Of a DNA stretch of 57,258 nucleotides, positions 18,974-28,954 are shown piece after piece. The translations under genes were made by a program, and so were the position numbers. How positions within the stretch are numbered: position 1 is the stretch's first letter; each line of letters opens with the position of its first letter. Source of the stretch: Spirochaetaceae bacterium (GTDB taxonomy: Bacteria; Spirochaetota; Spirochaetia; Treponematales; Breznakiellaceae); assembly GCA_031280035.1 (NCBI GenBank), contig JAITHJ010000002.1, positions 1 through 57,258 on the forward strand, given 5' to 3'. Below the pieces are notes generated by a model. That model made no database searches. It saw only the letters and a program-made list of their open reading frames with translations, and had not been told where the DNA came from.

Positions 18974-21061
18974 ATGAAAAAGTCTTTACCGTTGTTTATT
19001 TGGATAGCGCTTTTATGCGCGGGTGTGTTGTTTTTACTTCTGCCTTTTGACAGTAATTCAAAGAAAAAGCAGCCGGTTTTGAATACTCTTGCCCAACTGT
19101 CAATTCCACGAACAGGCGCTTATCTTGACGGTACTATCATCGAAATAGATACTGAAGACGCCGCCGACATTTATTACACGATAGACGGCGCGGAACCTGA
19201 TACAAACAGCCTAAAATATGACGAAGAAAATCTTCCCAAAATGGCGTTTGAAGAAATGGGCGTACCGGAATTTACCTTTAAAACTGTTGCCGTAAAAGAC
19301 AGTAAAAAAAGTCCAGTCGAACAAGCTGTGTATTCTCAATATTCCATAACGCTGCCGCCGCTTTTGCGTACCCTTGCGGATCAAATAAATGCAAACGGTC
19401 ATGGCCTAAATAAAAACGATCCTGTAAAAGTTGTAGTTCCGGCAGAAGTTTCCGTAGATGACGTAAAAATTTCATATCCAAATCCAGGCAATCCGGAACT
19501 AACCATAACAGACGGTCTTGGCGCTCTTTATCATGCATTTCAAGGTAAATTTGTTTCCCTTGATTTAAGCGCGGTAAACTGGATTGGTGAAGACGATGAC
19601 GGCAACATGGTAAAAACAATACATGGAATAAGTAATAATGAAGGCATCGCCGTTCGTGCAAACAAAGAAAGCCTTGTAGAACTTATATTGCCGCCAGATC
19701 TTGTTACAATAGGGGCGAGAGCCTTCGCTTTAAGCGTAAATCTTAAAGCAATTGACTTGAAGGATCAAAGCAGCTTAAAGATCATTGAATCCTCCGCCTT
19801 TAGTGAATGTATTGAGGCTGTGCGGATAGATTTTACAGGATGTTCATCTCTGGAAACCATCAGTGACAGGGCGTTTGAAAAATGCTATATGGCGCGGGAA
19901 CTTGATTTTTCTCCGTGCATAAAACTTGAAACAGTCATGCACCATGCGTTTTCTCAACCAAGAAAAGCAAAGTTCATCGAATTTCCCATGTCGCTGATGG
20001 TCATAAGCGACTATTCATTTCAATATGCTATAAACGCTGATTATGTCCGTTTTCGCTCGCCAGAAGTACCGGGCTGGGGCTGGGCGGCGTTTAATTATTT
20101 TAACCGATACGACTGGCAGGAAGGCGCAAAGTCTGACGATCCTAAATACGGTAACGGCCTAAAGCCAACTCACCGCCACACTGCACCGGAAGGCGGACTG
20201 GCCGATTATACAGACAAAATGCTCGTAGTGTATCACCCGAACTCAAGCAGCTGGATAAAACCACACGGCGGATATTATATCGGCGGTGATGCAGGCGGGT
20301 ATTATTTTGCCGGCCAAAACGTTCCTGAAGACAGTATTGGAGACCAGGGCGCAAACTACAGAGGGTTAAGTTCTATTACTATAAATGCCGCAGGTCTGGA
20401 GCCACGTTATAATGACCGCAAAATAACTGCCAATGTTGCTGAAATTCAGGCGCAGATTATAGACGGTGCGGTTACGTTTACCATTGGTACTCCCACAAAA
20501 AATCTTGAAATTCTGAATGCCAAAACAGGTCAAAAAATCACGTTCCCGCCCCATAACGTCAAGGCCACAGACAAATGGCCGCAGACGGGCGAACCTGATG
20601 TCTATAACGGCAACAGCGGTTATTTGGGAGAGCCTTATATTTCAAAACCTGATGTAAAATTTGCCATTCTTAACCTAACAATAGAGGGCGGCGGTGAGCT
20701 TAAACGTTTTATCGAATGTAAAACCGCTGATGAATGGAAACACATTGATGCAGATAAACGCACAGTAAAATACATATACGTCAGTAAAGACGTTATAATA
20801 CACTGCGACCATCACAACGACAGTAACAATTCTGTTGTTTCAACAATATTGATTGAACTTAAACAGGGCTGGAATTTGGTTGAAATATGTGAGCGTACAT
20901 TTGATATTCTTAACGCCAATACTGAAAATCCCGGAGTAACAAAGTCAGTTTGGATAAGCGGCTGTAAATATGACAGTGAAGAGATTAAAAGTGCTGATGA
21001 ATTTACGCAAAACCGCCGGCAATATGATAAGGTTATCCCGTGGATGATAAGTGGTAATTAG
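18974..21061 (+). CDS. BspA-like leucine-rich-repeat surface protein
   Basis: A hydrophobic N-terminus (residues about 6-25) suggests export or anchoring. Residues about 50-110 resemble a chitobiase C-terminal-type domain (ADIYYTIDGAEPDTNS). Residues about 225-370 hold LRR_5 (BspA-like) repeats, for example LPPDLVTIGARAFALSVNLK, SSLKIIESSAFSEC and SLETISDRAFEKC. In oral treponemes related proteins bind host matrix or other bacteria; here the role is inferred as surface binding. The last 300 residues are unassigned. An EndoH-like gene follows 47 bases downstream, suggesting shared work on glycoconjugates. Confidence 0.8.
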   Translation: MKKSLPLFIWIALLCAGVLFLLLPFDSNSKKKQPVLNTLAQLSIPRTGAYLDGTIIEIDTEDAADIYYTIDGAEPDTNSLKYDEENLPKMAFEEMGVPEFTFKTVAVKDSKKSPVEQAVYSQYSITLPPLLRTLADQINANGHGLNKNDPVKVVVPAEVSVDDVKISYPNPGNPELTITDGLGALYHAFQGKFVSLDLSAVNWIGEDDDGNMVKTIHGISNNEGIAVRANKESLVELILPPDLVTIGARAFALSVNLKAIDLKDQSSLKIIESSAFSECIEAVRIDFTGCSSLETISDRAFEKCYMARELDFSPCIKLETVMHHAFSQPRKAKFIEFPMSLMVISDYSFQYAINADYVRFRSPEVPGWGWAAFNYFNRYDWQEGAKSDDPKYGNGLKPTHRHTAPEGGLADYTDKMLVVYHPNSSSWIKPHGGYYIGGDAGGYYFAGQNVPEDSIGDQGANYRGLSSITINAAGLEPRYNDRKITANVAEIQAQIIDGAVTFTIGTPTKNLEILNAKTGQKITFPPHNVKATDKWPQTGEPDVYNGNSGYLGEPYISKPDVKFAILNLTIEGGGELKRFIECKTADEWKHIDADKRTVKYIYVSKDVIIHCDHHNDSNNSVVSTILIELKQGWNLVEICERTFDILNANTENPGVTKSVWISGCKYDSEEIKSADEFTQNRRQYDKVIPWMISGN

Positions 21062-21108
21062 TTTCTTAAGTCCGGTTTATCCGGAATATTAAAATGGAGC
21101 AATAAATT

Positions 21109-22326
21109 ATGAAGTCAATCGATAAAAAACTGGTATGTTTGTCCGCATTTACGCTGATTATATGTTTTGCCGTTATAACCAAATATACCAAGCTATTAGG
21201 CGGCAATATGTATGACACATCAAAAATTAACAAAAACGGCGTAAAAGTTATCAATGAAATTTGGGGAGAACCGGAAGAAGATCCGCGCTGCGTTATGGGA
21301 TACCAGCTTAAAACAAGCGGCAAACCATTTTTTGACCGTTATGTAATCCTTTACGGCGGCAGAATTGTAAACAGAAACTGCGCGACAAACAAATTTCCAG
21401 ATGCACAGCTTTGTAATAAAACTGGACTGCATTTGCATTATGACGACAATGTTTATAAGTATTATGCTCAACAAAGTGAAAAATATCTGCAGCCGCTCAG
21501 AAAAAAAGGAATAAAAGTACTTATGGGCCTTGTTCCCAAAGACAGCGGAGTCTGTATAGGCGTTATAGGTTCATGGCCTATGGAGGACGTATGGCCGTGG
21601 AAACAAAATAATCAGGATTCGGAATATCCCTTCGGAGAAAAGGCAGTGAAAGCATTTGCCAAAGAAATAGCGGAAGAGCTTAAACGTTTAAAGCTTGACG
21701 GCGTTGGATATGACGAAGAATACGGCAATATAAAAAGCGTTTATGGGCCGGGTCCGTCTGCGGTTTATCCTGAATATTTTGGACAATATGAATATTATAC
21801 TGATGCAAAACAAAAAAAAGCTGCATGGAAACGCGGCGGGGAAAATGTTTTTCGCTTCGCGTATCAATTAAACAAAGAAATGCCGGGAGTTATTCAGGAT
21901 ATGTACGAAATTCACTATGGAGAATATGTACCAAAAGAATTAGAAATAGATAACCAAACAGTCAAAGCATCTGACTTGTTTGATATTTCTTTTGAGCCTT
22001 ACTACGGAAGCTGGCAGGCAAACTCAAATTTTCTGCCCAGAAAAAAATACGGCCCTATTTCAATAGACATTGGATCTACAAGCGACGGCGTAAAACCGGC
22101 AAATACAAATTATGGCATAGTTCAGAATATGAATGATCATCTTGCAGGCGGATATGGAGTGAATATGTTTTATTGCCTTCGCTCCCGTGATGAAATGCAA
22201 AGCAGGTTTCCGAAATTTTTTAACAGAGATGAATGGAAGGCCGAGGGTTATCTTACAAGAATTAGCAATGTTCTTTTTGGTGAAGAAACAATATACAACG
22301 GTATTGACTACCCCCGCTTATGGTAA
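21109..22326 (+). CDS. GH18 EndoH-like protein with altered DxxDxDxE motif
   Basis: The N-terminus has one hydrophobic signal/anchor segment (about residues 9-25). The body follows the EndoH subgroup of glycoside hydrolase 18: FFDRYVILYGG, HLHYDDN, LRKKGIKVLMGL and GSWPMEDVWPW are each shared with the protein at 44103. The active-site strand near residue 196 reads LDGVGYDEEYG, where the canonical form is DGxDxDxE. The first inner Asp is Gly, while the Asp-x-Glu catalytic pair remains. The family cleaves the chitobiose core of N-glycans. Activity may be retained or changed. Confidence 0.78.
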   Translation: MKSIDKKLVCLSAFTLIICFAVITKYTKLLGGNMYDTSKINKNGVKVINEIWGEPEEDPRCVMGYQLKTSGKPFFDRYVILYGGRIVNRNCATNKFPDAQLCNKTGLHLHYDDNVYKYYAQQSEKYLQPLRKKGIKVLMGLVPKDSGVCIGVIGSWPMEDVWPWKQNNQDSEYPFGEKAVKAFAKEIAEELKRLKLDGVGYDEEYGNIKSVYGPGPSAVYPEYFGQYEYYTDAKQKKAAWKRGGENVFRFAYQLNKEMPGVIQDMYEIHYGEYVPKELEIDNQTVKASDLFDISFEPYYGSWQANSNFLPRKKYGPISIDIGSTSDGVKPANTNYGIVQNMNDHLAGGYGVNMFYCLRSRDEMQSRFPKFFNRDEWKAEGYLTRISNVLFGEETIYNGIDYPRLW

Positions 22327-22428
22327 ATGAAATACCCCGCCGCAAGCAGCGAGGTATTTAACACGGCGAATAAACAAAAACAATCTTTTTCCGTTAATTT
22401 TTGCTCTAAATTTGCCGATAATAAAAGT

Positions 22429-23202
22429 ATGAAATGGATTTTTTGTATTATTGCGGCGTTTTTTTTAACATGCGCACTTTGGGCGCAAGAAGAGAATGCT
22501 ACAGTGGAACAAAATTCTGACGTACAGCCTAAGATCAGCTATGCGCTGTTAAACAATGACTACTACAAAGAAAGTCTTAAACAGCGCAGTCTTGCGCGGC
22601 TTGCCCTTCAAGAAGGCGAATATGAAAAGTCAATACATCACTCCGAAGAAGCTGAACGTTACGCAAGACTCTCTGACGAATATATAGCAAAAAAACTCCT
22701 TCAGGCGCGTGTAGGCAAGGCTATCCAAGAAGCATCAGATAAAATTACATGGGCAAAGTTAAATGAAGCCGGTAAATACTATCCTGATGAACTAAAAAAT
22801 GCTCAGGAACATTATGCCGCCGCCATTGATTGCCGCAACGAAGAAAATATGGATGGCGCGCTTGAAAATGCTCTTGCCGCGCTTATCGACCTTGAGGCTG
22901 TTGCCGCTCCGCCCAAACAAGAACCGGATGGTAAAGTTGAACTTCCGCCCGATACTCCGTTGAATCCAGGACAGTATAAAGTCAGGCCGTGGGACGGGTT
23001 TGGCGACTGTTTCTGGAATATCGCCAAACATTTCTACGGAAATCCGAATAAATGGCGTATACTCTACGAAGCGAACAAAGATAAATTGCCTGATCCGAAT
23101 AACCCAAATTTGATTGAGGTTGGTACAGTTATTGACATTCCTACTATCGCGGGAGAAGATCGTACCGGTATGTATGATACGGGCAGACCATACTCAAGAT
23201 GA
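22429..23202 (+). CDS. Exported LysM-domain protein
   Basis: The frame opens at 22327, but ATG 22429 starts a clean signal peptide (MKWIFCIIAAFFLTCALWA). Residues about 45-170 are helical, rich in Ala, Glu and Lys (LARLALQEGEYEKSIHHSEEA), suggesting a TPR-like or coiled region. The C-terminus carries a LysM module (DCFWNIAKHFYGNPNKW ... VGTVIDIP), which binds peptidoglycan. Its end overlaps the likely start of thiI by 29 bases. Confidence 0.82.
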   Translation: MKWIFCIIAAFFLTCALWAQEENATVEQNSDVQPKISYALLNNDYYKESLKQRSLARLALQEGEYEKSIHHSEEAERYARLSDEYIAKKLLQARVGKAIQEASDKITWAKLNEAGKYYPDELKNAQEHYAAAIDCRNEENMDGALENALAALIDLEAVAAPPKQEPDGKVELPPDTPLNPGQYKVRPWDGFGDCFWNIAKHFYGNPNKWRILYEANKDKLPDPNNPNLIEVGTVIDIPTIAGEDRTGMYDTGRPYSR

Positions 23203-24433
23203 GTCATTCCTTACAGCGCGCTGTTTAGCTACACCGCGTACCGCTGCCGGTGAACCGCCGGCTAATGAGGAAGTAACAACCAAAACGTATTTGCTTAAAA
23301 CCGGAGAGCTTGTTCTCAAACGCGGTAACCGCGCTATGTTTGAAAAAATTCTATTCCGTAATCTTGCTGCAATGCTTAAAGGCAGCGGCGCACAGATTAT
23401 TTGTAAAGACGGCCGTTTTTTTGTTCGCTGCCGGGAATCAGCTTGCGCCGCCGTTGAAGACGTTCTTCCGCGTCTTGCCGGAATTACAGGCTGGGCTGCT
23501 GCCCGCGTTACCGGAAAAGATAAAAACGCTCTTTTACAAATATGCGTTGATGAAGCGTTATTTTGTTTTGAACGGGGAGCGCGTTCCTTTAAAATTGAAA
23601 CACGCCGTACAGACAAAAGCTTTCCACTCAGCTCGTATGAAATAAACTGCGCCGCCGGAGATGCGATTACCGCCGCGCTGCCTTCGTTTAAGGTTGACGT
23701 GCATACTCCTGATGCAGTAATCAGCGTTGAAATACGCGAAAAAACATTCGTCTATAGCAACGCAAACAAGGGACTACGCGGGCTTCCTGCCGGCACAGCA
23801 GGACGTGGAATGCTGCTTCTCTCCGGCGGCATAGACTCCCCTGTGGCCGGATTCCTTATGGCTTTGCGCGGAATGAGCTTATCCGCCGTTTACTTTCACG
23901 CCTATCCGTATACGCCTGATGAAGCAAAGCAAAAAGTCATTACTCTTGCCGCATTACTGCGCCGTTACACAATCAATTTACGGCTTTTTGTTGTAAGTTT
24001 TACCGCCATAGAACAACGCATAAAAACCGCTGCGCCGCCGCAATGGGGGACGGTTTTACTTCGTATGGCAATGATGGAATGTGCGTCGGCATTAGCGCTG
24101 CGCAACAAGTGTAAATGCCTAATAACCGGAGAAAGCCTCGCACAGGTAGCAAGTCAAACCGTCGAGAATATCGCCTGCACAGAAAGCAAAGCGGCGTTTC
24201 CTGTGTTTCGTCCGCTTATTGGCATGGATAAAGAAGAAATTACTCAAAAATCAATAAAAATAGGAACTTACCAAACGTCAATTCTTCAATATGCTGATTG
24301 CTGTACGCTTTTTAGTCCTGAACACCCTATCCTTCACGCAGATCTTTCTGAAGCGCTTTCCATTTATGACAGTCTTGATCTTGCTGAGCTTTTAAAAACG
24401 GCACTTGACACATGTGAAACGATAAAATCATAA
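23174..24433 (+). CDS. thiI: tRNA 4-thiouridine synthetase ThiI, no rhodanese domain
   Basis: The start is uncertain: TTG 23114 or ATG 23174, neither with a good Shine-Dalgarno; the family N-terminus (YLLKTGELVLKRGNR) lies well inside both. The THUMP domain spans about residues 60-165. The PP-loop SGGIDSPVAG is near residue 216, followed by TGESLAQVASQT and DCCTLFSPEHP. ThiI adenylates U8 of tRNA for thiolation and may feed thiamine synthesis. The C-terminal rhodanese domain of enterobacterial ThiI is absent, so sulfur delivery must differ. Confidence 0.9.
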   Translation: MIRADHTQDESFLTARCLATPRTAAGEPPANEEVTTKTYLLKTGELVLKRGNRAMFEKILFRNLAAMLKGSGAQIICKDGRFFVRCRESACAAVEDVLPRLAGITGWAAARVTGKDKNALLQICVDEALFCFERGARSFKIETRRTDKSFPLSSYEINCAAGDAITAALPSFKVDVHTPDAVISVEIREKTFVYSNANKGLRGLPAGTAGRGMLLLSGGIDSPVAGFLMALRGMSLSAVYFHAYPYTPDEAKQKVITLAALLRRYTINLRLFVVSFTAIEQRIKTAAPPQWGTVLLRMAMMECASALALRNKCKCLITGESLAQVASQTVENIACTESKAAFPVFRPLIGMDKEEITQKSIKIGTYQTSILQYADCCTLFSPEHPILHADLSEALSIYDSLDLAELLKTALDTCETIKS

Positions 24434-24447
24434 CACGAATGAACAGC

Positions 24448-24476
24448 TTGACAAAGACAATCGCAGGGCTTACCAT
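24448..24476 (+). promoter_or_regulatory. Promoter of the orphan ABC ATPase gene
   Basis: TTGACA (24448-24453), 17-bp spacing, TACCAT (24471-24476), 31 bases before the ATG with GAGGTG in front of it. This indicates independent transcription from thiI. Confidence 0.6.
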
Positions 24477-24507
24477 AAAAGTAAGAATAATAAATTAGAG
24501 GTGCGTT

Positions 24508-25629
24508 ATGGCAAAAGTGGAACTTAAAGATATTACCAAAGTTTATGAAGGCAATGTCCGTGCAATGGATAAAGCTAATATCACCGTAAACGACAGGGAA
24601 TTTGTTGTTTTTGTAGGCCCATCAGGCTGTGGTAAATCAACAACTCTCCGTATGATAGCCGGATTAGAAGATATAACCGAAGGGGAACTGTTTATTGACG
24701 GTGAAATGATGAATGATGTTCCTCCAAAAGACAGGAATATAGCGATGGTTTTTCAAAACTACGCTCTCTACCCACACATGACCGTATACGACAATATGGC
24801 GTTTGCCCTCAAAATAAAAAAAACACCTAAGGCTGAGATTGATAAACGCGTACGTGAAGCGGCGAGGATTCTTGACATAGAGAAATTTCTTGAACGCAAG
24901 CCGAAGGCGCTTTCTGGCGGTCAGCGTCAGCGTGTTGCCGTAGGCCGCGCCATTGTACGCAATCCTAAGGTCTTCTTGTTTGATGAGCCGCTTTCAAACC
25001 TCGATGCAAAGCTTCGGGTTACCATGCGCGCCGAAATTTCCGCGCTTCATCATAGACTCAACGCAACTATGATATATGTTACGCATGATCAGGTTGAAGC
25101 AATGACAATGGCCGATCGCATTGTTGTATTTAACGTTGGAAAAGTTCAGCAGATTGGTACGCCGCTTTATTTGTACAATCATCCTATCAACAAGTTTGTG
25201 GCAGGCTTCATCGGTTCACCGCCAATGAATTTTTTACTTGTGAATGTGGTTGCCGATGGTGATGGCGTAATGCTTGATGAAGGCGGCTTTAAGCTGAAAC
25301 CTGTGCCAGAGCATATAGAATATCTCAAAAAATACACCGGCAAAGAAGTGTATTTTGGTATTCGTCCAGAAAATCTGGAATATGTTGCAGACGCTTCTTC
25401 CAGCAATAATATGCCGCTTACTGTAAGTGTTGTTGAACCGCTCGGCGCAGACACAACGTTATGGCTTCGTTCAGAAAATACCAGAGAACTAGTCGCCAGA
25501 ACAGGACCCGGTCATATTTTTAAGATTGACCAAAAAGTCAACTTCAGTCCTGATATGACAATGGCGCGGTATTTTGATAAAGAAACAGAGCTTTCTATAC
25601 TTCCATTACCACAGGAAGAAGCAGTTTAG
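24508..25629 (+). CDS. Sugar-type ABC transporter ATPase (UgpC/MsmK family)
   Basis: The 373-residue protein has Walker A GPSGCGKST (residues 37-45), Q-loop VFQNYALYPHMTVYDN, signature LSGGQRQRVAVGRA near 134, Walker B VFLFDEPLSNLDAKLR and switch VTHDQVEAMTMADR. The C-terminal TOBE/OB region (IGSPPMNF; YFGIRPENLEY) is that of carbohydrate importers. No permease or binding protein is adjacent, so it probably serves several sugar transporters encoded elsewhere, as MsmK does in streptococci. Confidence 0.9.
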   Translation: MAKVELKDITKVYEGNVRAMDKANITVNDREFVVFVGPSGCGKSTTLRMIAGLEDITEGELFIDGEMMNDVPPKDRNIAMVFQNYALYPHMTVYDNMAFALKIKKTPKAEIDKRVREAARILDIEKFLERKPKALSGGQRQRVAVGRAIVRNPKVFLFDEPLSNLDAKLRVTMRAEISALHHRLNATMIYVTHDQVEAMTMADRIVVFNVGKVQQIGTPLYLYNHPINKFVAGFIGSPPMNFLLVNVVADGDGVMLDEGGFKLKPVPEHIEYLKKYTGKEVYFGIRPENLEYVADASSSNNMPLTVSVVEPLGADTTLWLRSENTRELVARTGPGHIFKIDQKVNFSPDMTMARYFDKETELSILPLPQEEAV

Positions 25630-25672
25630 TTTCCTATATCATCCGCAAAGATACTGAAAATGACGCTGTACG

Positions 25673-26728
25673 TTAGATTATCAACATAGCATCGCCATAG
25701 CTGAAAAACCGGTATCCTTCTGTGAGTGCGTTGTTATATGCGTTAAGAATCATTTTGCGTCCCGCTTCCGCGCCGCTAAAAACGCCGCAAAATGACGAAA
25801 CAAGCATCAATAGCGTTGATTCAGGCGTGTGGAAATTAGTAAAAAGCATATCCGCCGTATGAAACTGGTAATCTCCGTAAATAAACAGAGAAGTTGAATT
25901 TTTACCGCGGCGCAGCCGGCCGCTGTTCCATGCTGATTCAAGAGCGCGTAAGGTCGTTGTCCCAACAGCAATGATATTTCTGCCCTCACGCTTCGCCGAT
26001 TCTATTTTTTCAGCGGCATCATCATTTATATAAAAATGTTCAGTATGCATTTTATGATCTTCAATATTTTCTACATGGACAGGCAGAAAGGTTCCAAGTC
26101 CAACATGAAGCGTAATAAACGTCATCATGATATTTTTTTTCCGCAGTGTTTCTAAGAGCTCGCTCGTAAAATGAAGACCGGCGGTCGGCGCCGCAGCCGA
26201 ACCAGTTTTGTCTGCGAATATAGTTTGGTACCTGATATCATCTTGTTCTTCATCACTTCTTTTTATATACGGAGGCAGTGGAATATGCCCAAAGCAGTCA
26301 AGCCAATTATCATCTACCGGAATATTAAAAGCGATATGACAGCATCCTTCTTCATGATCGCTTATTTCAGCGTAGTTCCCGTCAGGAAGAACAAAACGCC
26401 TGCCGGCTTTCATGCGTTTGCTGCGCTTCATAAGAGCTTTCCACATCTGCCTGTCAGGAACGTCTGTGATCTGTTCAAGCAGCAAGAATTCGGCTTTTTT
26501 ACCGGAAACCTCGTCAATACAGAATATTCTTGCTTTGCGAACGCGGGAATTATTGAACACAAAAAGGCTTCCACTTTCAATTAATTCGGGCAGTTCAAAA
26601 ACAGCGTGGTTGCCCCAGTTTCCTGAACGGCGGTCAAGCAGCATCATTCGGCTCTCACCGCGTTTCTCCGGTGGAAACTGCGCTATATTTTCAGCAGGAA
26701 TTTCAAAAGAAAAATCCTTTATCTTCAT
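25673..26728 (-). CDS. queA: S-adenosylmethionine:tRNA ribosyltransferase-isomerase
   Basis: A 351-residue QueA with FEIPAENIAQFPPEKRGESRMMLLDR at the N-terminus (split here for brevity: PAENIAQ, P-x2-KR-x-S-R), SAAPTAGLHFT near residue 177 and FHTPESTLLMLVSSF near the end. QueA transfers the ribosyl part of SAM to preQ1 in tRNA, making epoxyqueuosine. Its start abuts the stop of the TPR gene, so the two are co-transcribed. It is convergent with the ABC ATPase gene. Confidence 0.95.
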   Translation of the reverse strand: MKIKDFSFEIPAENIAQFPPEKRGESRMMLLDRRSGNWGNHAVFELPELIESGSLFVFNNSRVRKARIFCIDEVSGKKAEFLLLEQITDVPDRQMWKALMKRSKRMKAGRRFVLPDGNYAEISDHEEGCCHIAFNIPVDDNWLDCFGHIPLPPYIKRSDEEQDDIRYQTIFADKTGSAAAPTAGLHFTSELLETLRKKNIMMTFITLHVGLGTFLPVHVENIEDHKMHTEHFYINDDAAEKIESAKREGRNIIAVGTTTLRALESAWNSGRLRRGKNSTSLFIYGDYQFHTADMLFTNFHTPESTLLMLVSSFCGVFSGAEAGRKMILNAYNNALTEGYRFFSYGDAMLII

Positions 26729-28126
26729 TCAAGTACGTCTTGCTTTTCGAGAATCAGCTATAGCCTGCATTTTTGCATCGACATTATTGAGTATTGATTT
26801 TAACCTTTCTTTTTCAATTAAGTCGATGAGCCTTGCCTCAGTAAATTTTCTTGCTTCCTCACTATAATCACCAACGCCGGCGCAGATTCCTTTATCGGCT
26901 TTTTCATCTTTCAAATGGGAATGGAAATCTCTTAAAACAAGTTCTCCTATCACGCCCTGTATTCTGATAAATCTAAACATAACGATACTCGACCATTTGG
27001 GCGTATCAACTTCGGCGACAATATCAGTCCAATCATTTCCGTTCATTTTAGTTTTTATTATCTTGACTTTTGAATTGCTAAAATACGTCATGGTAACTTT
27101 CCGGCACAGCGCAATAAAATCCGCAGAAGAAGCCATTGTAAAAATCCTAAGATTCTTGTTTGCAACTAATTCTTTATTATTATTTATCAGCTCCTCCACA
27201 TTTTTATAACTATCACGGATTTCCTTTATCTGCTGTAGATACTTCATCGCGGTAACAGTGTCCTGCTGTCTTAAATAAACGGATGCAAGCTGATATTTCA
27301 GTTCAACTTCTATATCTTCCTCTATAGTTTGATGTTTAAGCCCGATTTCAAAATCTGATATTGCCTCTTCATTCCGATGAGCCTCAATATGAATCATGCC
27401 GGATTCAAGACAAGCCTGAGCGCCCCAGATCTCGTCCGGCCTCAGATGAGAATATATGCGAAGCGCCTGTTCTTTTTGACCGGCGTCGGCGTAACACTCC
27501 GCCAAAGTAATCAACGATTCCTTATCGCCAGGGTCAGCTTCCATAGCCTTTCGGATGTAGCCCATCGCCTCTTTGGAACGTTTTAGCTTAAAAAGCGCGT
27601 GTCCCATTATACGAAGACTACCGGAATGCTCAGGGTTTCTTGTAATAGCCATTTTAAGCATTTTAACCGATTTTTCATAATTTCCACGCATAAATTCAAG
27701 ATTGCCAAACTGATAATTTACTTCAGGACTGGACTGGTCAAGAGAACGGGCAATTACAAAAAATTTATGCGCGGCTTCAAAATTATTAAGGCGCATCGCC
27801 GCAATGCCCGCTCTAAGATTTGCCTGAACATGGCTCAATTCACCGTTTACCGGAGGCAGCTCAGAAAGAGCTTCATAAGTGTGATAGGCTTTTTCCCAAT
27901 CCTGCGCCTGATAATACACATCTCCCAGAAAATTCAGCGCAACCGCGTCTTTAGTATTTTTTGCAAGACGCCTGGTAGCCTCTTCTATTGCCTCTTCTTT
28001 TGATTTTGATTTTTTAATACTTTTTGCAGACCCGCTATATTTGTAATTTACAGCAATATATCCCCCTATAGAAGAAATCGCTATAATAAGAACCGCAACA
28101 ACCAATATAGGGATTAGAAAGTCCAT
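26729..28126 (-). CDS. Membrane-anchored TPR protein
   Basis: ATG 28126 (ATG 28138 also possible) starts one transmembrane helix (LIPILVVAVLIIAISSIGGYIAV). Residues about 35-290 contain six or more tetratricopeptide repeats (for example NFLGDVYYQAQDWEKAYHTY, VNYQFGNLEFMRGNYEKS, SLITLAECYADAGQKEQALRIY). The last 150 residues are a separate globular domain ending in a basic helix (KARRT). TPR proteins act as assembly platforms; partner unknown. It forms a two-gene unit with queA. Confidence 0.82.
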   Translation of the reverse strand: MDFLIPILVVAVLIIAISSIGGYIAVNYKYSGSAKSIKKSKSKEEAIEEATRRLAKNTKDAVALNFLGDVYYQAQDWEKAYHTYEALSELPPVNGELSHVQANLRAGIAAMRLNNFEAAHKFFVIARSLDQSSPEVNYQFGNLEFMRGNYEKSVKMLKMAITRNPEHSGSLRIMGHALFKLKRSKEAMGYIRKAMEADPGDKESLITLAECYADAGQKEQALRIYSHLRPDEIWGAQACLESGMIHIEAHRNEEAISDFEIGLKHQTIEEDIEVELKYQLASVYLRQQDTVTAMKYLQQIKEIRDSYKNVEELINNNKELVANKNLRIFTMASSADFIALCRKVTMTYFSNSKVKIIKTKMNGNDWTDIVAEVDTPKWSSIVMFRFIRIQGVIGELVLRDFHSHLKDEKADKGICAGVGDYSEEARKFTEARLIDLIEKERLKSILNNVDAKMQAIADSRKARRT

Positions 28127-28207
28127 GTTAATTATCATATACGATACACACCAGACTTTCAAGTGCAATGTCCGGTAGACGCTTCGATAAGATTACGCTT
28201 TGACCTG

Positions 28208-28954
28208 TCAGCTTCTGTTAATAAGATTCGCTTGATAGCCGGCGCCGAATCCATTATCTATATTTACAACGCTTACACCCGGCGCACACGATGTAAGCAT
28301 GCCAAGCAATGCAGAAAGCCCGCCAAATGAGGCTCCATAACCTACGCTGGTCGGCAGCGCAATAACAGGCGAAGAGACAAGTCCGGCCAATACTCCAGCA
28401 AGAGCGCCTTCCATACCGGCGCACGCTATAATTACACGTGCCTCCCGTATTTCATCAAGACGGGAAAATAGTCTGTGAATGCCCGCAACGCCTATATCGC
28501 AGATAAGTTTTACTCTGCTGCCTAAAAATTCAGCCGTCCTTACCGCTTCGTGCGCTGCCGGCAAATCAGATGTTCCCGCCGTGGCAACGACAATAAGTCC
28601 CTGCCGTTTTTCCTCGTTGCATAACGTTCCCAGACTAAGAATTTGCCCCAATTCATCATAGCCGGCTTCAGGAAAACGCACTTGAACTCTTTTTGCAAGA
28701 ACGCGGCCCGCTTTAGTTGCCAACACTGGCTTTCCGCGCTCATGTATATCAGCTATGACTGTTTCCGCCTGTTCTACGGTTTTTCCTGCGCAAAAAACTA
28801 CTTCCGGGCAGCCCGTCCGTTCCGTGCGCATCATATCAATATTAGCAAATCCCAAATCACTGTTATACAGCGAAACTATCGAATTATAAGCTTCATCAAC
28901 ACTGATGCTGTTATTTCTTAATGATAAAAGCGCGTTATATATTTCCTTATTCAA
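28208..28954 (-). CDS. larB: Nickel-pincer cofactor biosynthesis protein LarB
   Basis: Starts at TTG 28954 with GGAG seven bases upstream. The C-terminal half resembles PurE-like AIR carboxylases (VVATAGTSDLPAAHEA; GMEGALAGVLAGLVSSPVIALPTSVGYG), the LarB arrangement. LarB carboxylates and hydrolyses nicotinic acid adenine dinucleotide for the nickel-pincer cofactor of lactate racemase-type enzymes. LarA, LarC and LarE are not in the window. The nickel/cobalt transporter 9 kb away could supply the metal. Confidence 0.9.
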   Translation of the reverse strand: MNKEIYNALLSLRNNSISVDEAYNSIVSLYNSDLGFANIDMMRTERTGCPEVVFCAGKTVEQAETVIADIHERGKPVLATKAGRVLAKRVQVRFPEAGYDELGQILSLGTLCNEEKRQGLIVVATAGTSDLPAAHEAVRTAEFLGSRVKLICDIGVAGIHRLFSRLDEIREARVIIACAGMEGALAGVLAGLVSSPVIALPTSVGYGASFGGLSALLGMLTSCAPGVSVVNIDNGFGAGYQANLINRS

